A stretch of 64,000 nucleotides of DNA, taken from assembly GCF_905220975.1 (NCBI RefSeq), contig NZ_CAJNBK010000009.1:186001-250000 (forward strand), given 5' to 3'. Positions 35,637-42,002 of this stretch are shown here, piece after piece. Source of the stretch: Paraburkholderia haematera. GTDB taxonomy: Bacteria > Pseudomonadota > Gammaproteobacteria > Burkholderiales > Burkholderiaceae. Position 1 is the stretch's first letter. The number at the start of each line of letters is the position of its first letter. The position numbers were made by a program, and so were the translations under genes. The notes under the pieces are model-generated. The model saw only the letters and a program-made list of their open reading frames with translations, ran no database searches and was not told the origin of the DNA.

Positions 35637-37346
35637 ATGCCTTCGATCATCGGCATCGATCTTGGAACCACGCATAGTCTTGCGGCAGTCTGGCGCAATA
35701 ACGAGGCTGCCCTCATCCCGAACGCACTGGGCGATGTGCTAACGCCGTCGTGCGTCTCGATCGATGACGACGGCTCGATCCTCGTCGGCCGGCCTGCCCA
35801 TGACCGGTTGCACACGCATCCCGAACGCACCGCTGCCAACTTCAAACGCTACATGGGCACGAATCGCAACGTGACGCTTGGCGTGCAAACACTGCGTCCT
35901 GAAGAACTGTCTTCGCTGGTGCTCAAATCGCTGAAAGCCGATGCCGAAGCATTCCTCGGCGAAACGGTAAGCGACGCCGTGATCGCCGTGCCCGCCTATT
36001 TCAGCGACGCGCAACGCAAGGCCACGCGCATCGCCGGCGAACTCGCCGGGCTCAATGTGCTGCGCCTCGTCAACGAACCGACCGCGGCCTCGCTCGCGTA
36101 CGGCGTGCATCAGCGCGACAGCGAACGCAAGTTCCTGATCTTCGATCTGGGCGGCGGCACGTTCGATGTCTCGGTGCTCGACTTCTTCGAAGGCGTGATG
36201 GAAGTGCGCGCCAGCACGGGCGACAATTTTTTGGGTGGCGAGGATTTCACGGAAGCGCTCGTCGAGTTGTTCTGCCAGCGCAATCGCCTTCAAGTCAAAT
36301 CGCTTACTCCGATTGCCGCACAACGTCTGCACCAGCAGGCCGAACGTGCGAAGCGTCTGTTCACGCAGAGCGGTGCCGATAGCGTCACGCTCAAGCTCAC
36401 GGTTGGCGATAACGAGCACAACCTCGAACTCGACGCGTTGGCCGCGGAACGGACCTGCGAGCATCTGCTGCAACGTCTGCGCAAACCGGTCGAGCGAGCG
36501 TTACGCGATTCGAAGATCGCCGTGGATGCGCTCGATGAAATCATCCTCGTCGGCGGCGCCTCGCGTATGCCGATGGTGCGCAAGCTGGTCTCGAAGATGT
36601 TCGGCCGTTTGCCGGCCGCCAATCTGAACCCGGACGAAGTCGTCGCGCTTGGCGCCGCCGTGCAGGCCGGGCTCGTCACGCGAGACGCAGGCCTCGACGA
36701 AATGGTGCTGACCGATGTCGCGCCGTATAGCCTCGGCATCGATACTGCGATGCAGGTCAGTGCCAATCAATATGTGCCGGGACATTTCTTGCCGATCATC
36801 GAGCGCAATACGATCGTGCCGGTGAGCCGCATGCAGCGTATTTTTACGGTCAGCGACCGTCAGCGGATGTTGAGCATCAAGATATTCCAGGGCGAAGCGC
36901 GTTTGACCGTCGACAACGTGGCGCTCGGCGAATTCACGCTTGAGGTGCCGGTCAAGCCGGCTGGCCAGGCCGGTGCGGATGTACGCTTCACCTACGACGT
37001 CAACGGCGTGCTGGAAGTGGAAGCCACTGCATTTCCCGATGGCGTGAAGCGCGCGATGGTGATTGAAGAGAACCCGGGCGTGCTGACGCCGGAAGAAATC
37101 GGTGAACGACTCGCGGCCCTGGCTGCGTTGAAGATTCATCCGCGCGATCAGTTGGAGAATCGCACGCTGCTCACGCGTGCGGATCGCGTCTACGAGGAAA
37201 CGCTGGGGGAGCATCGGCAATATCTGGCTGCGCATATCGCGCGCTTTCAGTCGCTGCTCGAGCGGCAGAACGCCGAGGAAATCGCCCATGTGCGCAGCGA
37301 ATTGAGTGCGTTGCTGGATCGCTTCGATGTGCATGTGACGTACTGA
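35637..37346 (+). CDS. hscC: Hsp70-family chaperone, HscC type
   Basis: 569 residues from ATG 35637, where SIIGIDLGTTHSLAAVW gives the canonical Hsp70 start; the longer frame from 35421 has no similarity. ATPase-domain motifs are AVPAYFSDAQRKATRIAGELAG, RLVNEPTAASLAYG, IFDLGGGTFDVSVLD and ILVGGASRMPMVRKLV. The substrate-binding domain is short and lacks the long DnaK lid, as in HscC. The J-protein gene starts six bases after the stop, the same pairing as E. coli hscC (ybeW) with djlC, so it probably works only with that specialised membrane partner. Confidence 0.9.
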   Translation: MPSIIGIDLGTTHSLAAVWRNNEAALIPNALGDVLTPSCVSIDDDGSILVGRPAHDRLHTHPERTAANFKRYMGTNRNVTLGVQTLRPEELSSLVLKSLKADAEAFLGETVSDAVIAVPAYFSDAQRKATRIAGELAGLNVLRLVNEPTAASLAYGVHQRDSERKFLIFDLGGGTFDVSVLDFFEGVMEVRASTGDNFLGGEDFTEALVELFCQRNRLQVKSLTPIAAQRLHQQAERAKRLFTQSGADSVTLKLTVGDNEHNLELDALAAERTCEHLLQRLRKPVERALRDSKIAVDALDEIILVGGASRMPMVRKLVSKMFGRLPAANLNPDEVVALGAAVQAGLVTRDAGLDEMVLTDVAPYSLGIDTAMQVSANQYVPGHFLPIIERNTIVPVSRMQRIFTVSDRQRMLSIKIFQGEARLTVDNVALGEFTLEVPVKPAGQAGADVRFTYDVNGVLEVEATAFPDGVKRAMVIEENPGVLTPEEIGERLAALAALKIHPRDQLENRTLLTRADRVYEETLGEHRQYLAAHIARFQSLLERQNAEEIAHVRSELSALLDRFDVHVTY

Positions 37347-37352
37347 CCGGCT

Positions 37353-39017
37353 ATGGATACGACTTCTGCTCACCACTGGCCGTGGGACGTGCTCGGCATT
37401 GCGGCAAACGCCGACGAGCGTACCGTGCGCCGCGCTTATGCGCGTCTTTTGAAACAGCAACGCCCGGATGAGGACGCTGAGGCGTTTCAGCGGCTTCGGT
37501 ACGCGTATGAGTCGGCTTTGCAGATGGCGAGCGGCGGTGCCGCGGGGACCATAGCCGCGGCGTCGGCTTCGGTACCGGTACCTGTGTCGGTGCCCAGCCC
37601 GCCACCTGAGGCTCACCACCTTCCCGAACACGACGCCTTCGAAAGCGCCGTGCAGTTGTGGCAGCACTTCGTCTTGCAACGCGACCAACTCGAGTCGCGT
37701 CGTTCGCTGCAGGATCTATTCGCAGCCGTCGTCAATATTCAGATGCGCGACGAACTCGAATGGCAAGCGCTGGTTCATTGTCTGAACGAGGATGCGCCGG
37801 CCGCGCTGCGCATGAACCTGAGTGCGGTCCTGGGATGGCGGGACAACGCCGCGCATCTGCGGCGGCGCAACGCGGCCATCGCAACCCTCGCGCTAGACCG
37901 CGTATTCGCCGACGAGGACTACAACGCGCTACGTTTGCGCTTCACGAATGCAATGGCGCTGCTGGAAGGGCCGCAGCCTCCATTGGCGGCCGGTGCACAC
38001 ACACTGCTGCGCGCTGGCGTGCGAACCGAGATGGAGCAGTTATTGACCGCGCTCGCTCGTTATCATCCGAACGTCGTGCGCCTGCGGCTCGACAGCGAGA
38101 AGGTCGAATTCTGGACCCGCTGCCTGTCGTTCCGGATTGGTGCGGGCCGCCTGTTCGGTCCGGCTCTTGCGTTGAGCGCCTGGTGCGGCTTGCTGTTCGC
38201 CAACGCGTCGATGAACCTGAATAGCAATCGGTGGTTCGATCAATGGACGCCCGTTCAGCTGGCCGTGCTTCTGGCCACGCTGATGGTGACGCTGGTCACC
38301 AGCGCCGCGACGTCTGTGCTGCTGTCCGAACCGCAGCAACAGCGGCTGAGGACGCTGCGCTCGATTGGCTGGCTGCGCTACGGATGGATTCCGGTGTGGC
38401 TTGGCGCGACCGCCGCCGCGTTGTGCGACGGAGGCAGTGGGCGCTTGACGTCGATCGCAATGGACACACTCGGGATCTGCACGATGTGGGCCGCGCTGAT
38501 CTATGGATGGCCGCGCATCAAACAACTCGCGATACTCGCCGCCGTCGGCGCGATCGGGTTCGGCTTCGCCGGCCATTGGCTCTCCACTGATCCTCGCGCG
38601 TGGCAGATGCCGTTCGCGCACGGCGTGCTGTTCGCTTTCTTCTTCTCTTTTGCGCAGCAAGAATGTCGCGGCTGGCTCGTAGGTCGGCCGCGCGTCGCAT
38701 GGGTTGGCATGGCGATGTGGTTTGCGGGCTTCGTTACGTTGATCGTTTTGCTGTTGCAACGGGAAGAGCGTTCGACGCAATTCGCGTGGGCGCTTTTTAC
38801 GGTGATGGCGGCGACGGGTGGAGTGTTGGCGACGACGCGTTGGAGCGATTTGCGCGGGGCCGTGCCGCCCTTTTTCCGTGGCTATGTACACCTCGTCTGG
38901 TTGGCGTTTGCACTCTCCAAACCGGACATCATCGCTTGCGTGAGCGCGAGATTGATGGGTGTCTGGATTATTGAGGAACTGAAACAACGGCGTCTATCGC
39001 AGCGGACAGCGCCCTAG
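37353..39017 (+). CDS. Membrane J-domain-like cochaperone of HscC (DjlB/DjlC-like)
   Basis: 554 residues. Residues 9-60 form a J-like domain (WPWDVLGIAANADERTVRRAYARLLK in parts, then AFQRLRYAYESAL). The invariant HPD tripeptide reads RPD (37-39). A Pro/Val/Ser-rich linker follows, then a helical region to about residue 230. Eight or nine predicted membrane spans follow (for example VQLAVLLATLMVTLVTSAA, LAILAAVGAIGFGFAGHWL, MWFAGFVTLIVLLL). Gene order and translational proximity with hscC mark it as the partner. The missing His would abolish stimulation of DnaK in classical J proteins, but R/H variation occurs in DjlB/DjlC-type proteins as I recall them. Confidence 0.85.
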   Translation: MDTTSAHHWPWDVLGIAANADERTVRRAYARLLKQQRPDEDAEAFQRLRYAYESALQMASGGAAGTIAAASASVPVPVSVPSPPPEAHHLPEHDAFESAVQLWQHFVLQRDQLESRRSLQDLFAAVVNIQMRDELEWQALVHCLNEDAPAALRMNLSAVLGWRDNAAHLRRRNAAIATLALDRVFADEDYNALRLRFTNAMALLEGPQPPLAAGAHTLLRAGVRTEMEQLLTALARYHPNVVRLRLDSEKVEFWTRCLSFRIGAGRLFGPALALSAWCGLLFANASMNLNSNRWFDQWTPVQLAVLLATLMVTLVTSAATSVLLSEPQQQRLRTLRSIGWLRYGWIPVWLGATAAALCDGGSGRLTSIAMDTLGICTMWAALIYGWPRIKQLAILAAVGAIGFGFAGHWLSTDPRAWQMPFAHGVLFAFFFSFAQQECRGWLVGRPRVAWVGMAMWFAGFVTLIVLLLQREERSTQFAWALFTVMAATGGVLATTRWSDLRGAVPPFFRGYVHLVWLAFALSKPDIIACVSARLMGVWIIEELKQRRLSQRTAP

Positions 39018-39035
39018 CGGGTCGCGTAGCCACCT

Positions 39036-39163
39036 GTGCATGGGATGCCCCTTCTTCAGTGGATGAAGCTCTCCGGGCGATGGATCGAGACCGCCGGTTC
39101 GAACCCGGACAGCGCGTGCGTATCACCGTCGAGCACCAGAAGCTCATCATTACGCCGCTTTAA
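39036..39163 (+). pseudogene. symE: symE-like toxin gene remnant, copy 1 (truncated and frameshifted)
   Basis: The translation gives PLLQWMKLSGRWIETAG, then needs a +1-base correction at about 39097 to continue FEPGQRVRITVEHQKLIITPL and stop at 39163. That is the C-terminal swapped-hairpin AbrB-like domain of SymE-type toxins. Compared with copy 2 at 41490, one C is missing (GCCGGTTCG versus GCCGGCTTCG). A stop codon at 39027 cuts the 5' end, so no N-terminus remains. It is followed by a hairpin identical in stem to the one after copy 2. Confidence 0.75.
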
Positions 39164-39167
39164 AAGC

Positions 39168-39191
39168 AGAAGGGCCGCAAGCGGCCCTTCT
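39168..39191. terminator. Hairpin after symE remnant copy 1
   Basis: Perfect 11-bp stem AGAAGGGCCGC/GCGGCCCTTCT with an AA loop. On the minus strand it is followed by GCTTTT, so it can also end the leftward immunity-gene transcript, which stops 23 bases earlier. Confidence 0.65.
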
Positions 39192-39213
39192 TCAATTCAC
39201 AATCCCGCTACAG

Positions 39214-39600
39214 CTACTCTTCTTCCGGCGGGTCAAACCACAAATCGAAGTGCAACTCCATATCCAGCGATGCCAGTGCCGCCATTTGCTTCGGCCCAAG
39301 CGCAGGGCCACCATTTCCCGAAACGGAAGACCAGAAGCAGTAAGTTCGGTACCAGCAGCCCATTTCCTTAATCTTTTTCATGTCAACGCCATACGCTTCC
39401 AACTCTCGCAGTAACAGATCCAAATGATCCGCGACGTCGACAGAGTCGAGTTCCTTGGTGTCGAAGAACCAGCCAAGAAGGCCGTTCTTGTTGCTGGTTC
39501 TGGTCGGCGACATTTTGATCTCGTCCGCCATGCGATTCATCGTGTCCGCATCAGAACCATAAATACAAAGCGTTACATAGGTCCGCGCACAAGCTGACAT
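39214..39600 (-). CDS. DUF4279-like protein, probable orphan immunity protein
   Basis: 128 residues from ATG 39600. Family-like features are TYVTLCIYGSDADTMNRMADEIKMSP, a central GLLGWFFDTKELDSVDVADHLDLLLREL and the C-terminal pattern GGPALGPKQMAALASLDMELHFDLWF. DUF4279 proteins are often found beside polymorphic toxins as immunity factors. Here it follows other Rhs immunity genes, but no toxin tip precedes it; instead there is a short unrelated remnant. It is acidic, as expected of an inhibitor of a basic toxin. Confidence 0.75.
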   Translation of the reverse strand: MSACARTYVTLCIYGSDADTMNRMADEIKMSPTRTSNKNGLLGWFFDTKELDSVDVADHLDLLLRELEAYGVDMKKIKEMGCWYRTYCFWSSVSGNGGPALGPKQMAALASLDMELHFDLWFDPPEEE

Positions 39601-39751
39601 GTTTCGTACCGCGAAGCCGGCCAGCGTAGTAATCAGCCTGCCCTCTGGGTAGCTTCCCCGCCCGCCTGAGCGCCGCCTCTTCGGCCTGCACCAGCAGCCG
39701 CTCCAGCATCGCCCGCTGCGTGACGCCGTAACACGCAACGGCAGCAACAGA
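39601..39751 (-). pseudogene. Short coding remnant of unknown origin
   Basis: One minus-strand frame reads YGVTQRAMLERLLVQAEE then ALRRAGKLPRGQADYYAGRL, a clearly protein-like stretch with no start and no room for a full gene. It faintly resembles DNA-binding repressor-like proteins from plasmids and phages, but I cannot name a family. It fills the space where the toxin partner of the DUF4279-like gene would be expected. Confidence 0.35.
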
Positions 39752-40270
39752 TCAATCATCTAATGGTTCACAAAGCCAAGTCCCGTCACCTCTAAGCGTC
39801 CGCACCTTCTTCGCCTCATAGTCGTAGAGTAGCCACTGCTCCTCATATCGATTTCCCTCGTCCAGATATGGCCATGTTGCAAGCTCTCCGCCAGGATCAA
39901 ACCGAAAGACCGTCTTTACATCTTTCGGTAAGACCTCGACCGACAGCAATATTTGCCCATCGAGATATTGCGACGCTTCATTGATGGCTTCGCTCGACGC
40001 CTCGTTATCCGCGAGCCACGTACCATTCGAGCTTATCGTCCAGTTGCACATATAGATCCAAAGGTGCCACCGACCAGACACGATTACTCGACGACGATCT
40101 GCCGACTTGCGAACTTCAGGCAACTCCGATCGAGACAAACACGGTTCCTGAATCTGCAGACGCGGGTCACCGTACTCCATGGTAAGGAACGATCCGACGC
40201 CTTTCCGGACCTGCCAGGTGGGCAGGCCGCAGACCTCCGAAAAAGCATCTCTTATGTCATCACGCAACAT
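39752..40270 (-). CDS. Probable immunity protein of the displaced Rhs tip
   Basis: 172 residues, no signal peptide, acidic (many Asp/Glu), with several Trp (WHLWIYMCNW, EQWLLYDYE, DGTWLCEPLDD). The start codon lies 8 bases after the original stop of the displaced toxin tip at 40279, the usual toxin-immunity spacing, and GAAGGT precedes it. No named immunity family is recognised. The frame is intact although its toxin carries a nonsense codon. Confidence 0.72.
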   Translation of the reverse strand: MLRDDIRDAFSEVCGLPTWQVRKGVGSFLTMEYGDPRLQIQEPCLSRSELPEVRKSADRRRVIVSGRWHLWIYMCNWTISSNGTWLADNEASSEAINEASQYLDGQILLSVEVLPKDVKTVFRFDPGGELATWPYLDEGNRYEEQWLLYDYEAKKVRTLRGDGTWLCEPLDD

Positions 40271-40278
40271 ACCTTCGC

Positions 40279-40605
40279 CTAGTTATTGGTCGGGCAAAAC
40301 ATATCTATCGCTTTCGCTTTGATCTCATGCTAGCCGTAGTCTTGACCAGTTATCGCGTCATGCAATTTGCGACGCTGACCTTTGGTCAAGCCAAGCTCCC
40401 TAATGATATCGCTAACTTGTTTGTTTTGAGCTTGATTGTTGCCCGGCGTACCTGTTGACCCGAGACCGAACGGGTCATTGAGTTGAACTGGGTTGCCACC
40501 TACATAAGCATACGCATTCGTCTGCCCACTCGCCCAGCCAATCGGATCCTCGCTGATGAACCTTGCGGTCGCCGGGCTGTAATACCGGTTCCGATAGTAG
40601 TACAA
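40279..40605 (-). pseudogene. Displaced Rhs C-terminal tip, interrupted by a nonsense codon
   Basis: Starts in mid-Rhs-core at LYYYRNRYYSPATARFISED, continues through AYAYVGGNPVQLNDPFGL and a tip NKQVSDIIRELGLTKGQRR, then LHDAITGQDYG and stops at TAG 40330-40332. In the same frame the sequence continues HEIKAKAIDMFCPTNN to a second stop at 40279. Rhs tips of this kind normally read G-x-x-Y-H-E-I, so TAC to TAG at one tyrosine codon explains the break. It has no 5' end of its own and could be expressed only after recombination with a full rhs gene. Confidence 0.82.
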
Positions 40606-40754
40606 CCGGTACTGCGGGACACGCAACTGTTCACACTGGGTGGCCGCGTCGTAGCTGCATCGATTCAATACGGTTCCGCACAATAGACGGCCGCAAATGT
40701 GCATCGTCGAACTGCCGCCGCTACCCCGCTTGCAATAACCCGTGCTTACCGCCG
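40606..40754 (-). other. Unassigned filler between displaced toxin modules
   Basis: 149 bases between the Rhs-core homology and the stop of the Imm50-like gene. An open frame crosses it (start 40758) with a Cys/Ser-rich sequence that matches nothing I recognise. Probably scrambled rhs or linker DNA left by recombination. Confidence 0.35.
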
Positions 40755-41216
40755 TCAACTATCGACACGGGTATATGGCCGAATACCCAACACCGCCACC
40801 TCCGCACAAGTTACTTGTACGTCAAGCCCAATGTTTGGTTCAAGATCAAAGACAAGTAGACCATCCGTTTGTCGGGACAAGGTCATATTCATCACCCAAC
40901 TGTCCTGAAGCATGGCATTCACGTCTATGTTTGCCATCTTGACATCTTGCAAGCAGAGCATAACCAAGTAGTCTGTACCTGCGGCATCAAACGGTCCAAA
41001 GCGATTGTGCAAAATCTCGAGTTCAAGATCGACAATTTCTCGTCCGTGCCGATCCGATGATGCGCTGATTGAGGCCTCTCGGCATCGCTTCCCCCGCTGC
41101 ATGCAAATGGAACTTACAAACGCATCGTGAAAAGAGGGATAGCCTCCGAAAGCCTTGACAAGCAGTTCCTTGTTTTTCGCCAAATCCCATCCGTTACCGC
41201 CGTCCGTGTAATCCAT
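40755..41216 (-). CDS. Immunity protein of the Imm50 type
   Basis: 153 residues from ATG 41216, with GAGGAG five bases upstream. The N-terminal FGGYPSFHDAFVSSICMQRG matches the Imm50 hallmark (W/Y-P-S-F-H-D-A). Beta strands (REIVDLELEILHNRF, LLVFDLEPNIGLDVQVTCAEVAVLGIRP) follow as in the family. It directly follows a frameshifted Rhs tip, its presumed cognate toxin. Intact and probably still able to protect if transcribed. Confidence 0.78.
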   Translation of the reverse strand: MDYTDGGNGWDLAKNKELLVKAFGGYPSFHDAFVSSICMQRGKRCREASISASSDRHGREIVDLELEILHNRFGPFDAAGTDYLVMLCLQDVKMANIDVNAMLQDSWVMNMTLSRQTDGLLVFDLEPNIGLDVQVTCAEVAVLGIRPYTRVDS

Positions 41217-41237
41217 CTTTGCTCCTCTGAATCATCC

Positions 41238-41491
41238 TTAGCGCCACCGTATAGGCCACATCGGAATATGGGTGTTACTCTACCCGACGGTCCGAAATTA
41301 TGACCGTGCGCAGTTCCACGGCTTTCATGGTATTGCGCGCAAAGATTTCCTGCGCCGTCAAAATAGTCGACGTCCAGCCCGTTGGGGTTCAGTCTAAATC
41401 CTCCCGGTTCATTGCCCGTTAGAGGTACGCCACGTGCTAACCCTTCTGGATCAGTGTAGGAAATTGGGTTGCCCTCAACATAAGCATACCG
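41238..41491 (-). pseudogene. Displaced Rhs C-terminal tip, frameshifted
   Basis: Begins inside an Rhs core at RYAYVEGNPISYTDPEGL, directly fused to the symE-like copy 2, then a tip GNEPGGFRLNPNGLDVDYFD, NLCAQYHESRGTAHGHNFG. Near 41279 the frame must shift by one base to read SNTHIPMWPIRWR and stop at 41238, 21 bases before the Imm50-like start and just before its ribosome-binding site. The unshifted frame runs on into the immunity gene, an unnatural arrangement. The core sequence (YVEGNPISYTDPEGL) differs from that of the intact rhs, so the tip came from another rhs lineage. Confidence 0.7.
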
Positions 41492-41576
41492 ATGGATCGA
41501 GACCGCCGGCTTCGAGCCCGGACAGCGCGTGCGTATCACCGTCGAGCACCAGAAGCTCATCATTACGCCGCTTTAA
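41490..41576 (+). pseudogene. symE: symE-like toxin gene remnant, copy 2 (3' end only)
   Basis: Open frame RWIETAGFEPGQRVRITVEH then QKLIITPL and TAA at 41574-41576, opposite in orientation to the Rhs tip it abuts. Over about 102 bases it differs from copy 1 by one indel and three substitutions. Only the last ~28 codons remain, so it cannot make a toxin. Confidence 0.75.
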
Positions 41577-41580
41577 ATAC

Positions 41581-41606
41581 AGAAGGGCCGCTCGCGCGGC
41601 CCTTCT
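41581..41606. terminator. Hairpin after symE remnant copy 2
   Basis: AGAAGGGCCGC/GCGGCCCTTCT stem with a TCGC loop, the same stem as after copy 1. It lies in the space between the intact rhs immunity gene and the displaced modules, and has only weak flanking T. Confidence 0.55.
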
Positions 41607-41682
41607 GTCACGTCACGGATGCTTGGCAAGAACTGAAGCCTTGTTCTCTAGCAGCTTCAACACAATGCCCCATAAATTATGT

Positions 41683-41985
41683 TCACTCCGCAAGAGATGT
41701 CTCAAACATGCTCTTGTGCCAATAGGCCTGCTCGTCGCTTAACCACGCAAATCTCTTCCGGGTCGCCAACGCCTGCAATGGGGCAAGTACGACTCCATAA
41801 CGCCAGAACAGAGCGATCATGTCTAGCAAGGCATCCTCGCTCAAATAGCGCAGGTCGATGTCAATCAGCAACCCCCTTCCTACACCCTGTACGTGCTTGA
41901 TCGCGGCAATATCCTCTAGTGCCTTAAAGAAACGCCGCTCATCACCCAATGAGTAGAAGCTGCTCAGACGAATTTCAATCTGCAT
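41683..41985 (-). CDS. Immunity protein of the intact Rhs toxin
   Basis: 100 residues from ATG 41985, 17 bases after the rhs stop with GGGAA upstream; the longer frame to 42129 would overlap the toxin. A soluble alpha/beta protein: QIEIRLSSFYSLGDERRFFKALEDIAAI, then GRGLLIDIDLRYLSED and helices with Trp/Phe. It matches no immunity family I know. Position immediately after the toxin tip is the evidence for its role: binding and neutralising the tip in the producing cell and its kin. Confidence 0.75.
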   Translation of the reverse strand: MQIEIRLSSFYSLGDERRFFKALEDIAAIKHVQGVGRGLLIDIDLRYLSEDALLDMIALFWRYGVVLAPLQALATRKRFAWLSDEQAYWHKSMFETSLAE

Positions 41986-42002
41986 TCTTTGATTCCCGGA
42001 AA

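Noticed and set aside
39088..39110. tRNA T-arm-like sequence GGTTCGAACCC
   Set aside because: No acceptor or anticodon arm around it; it is part of the symE remnant, as the second copy shows.
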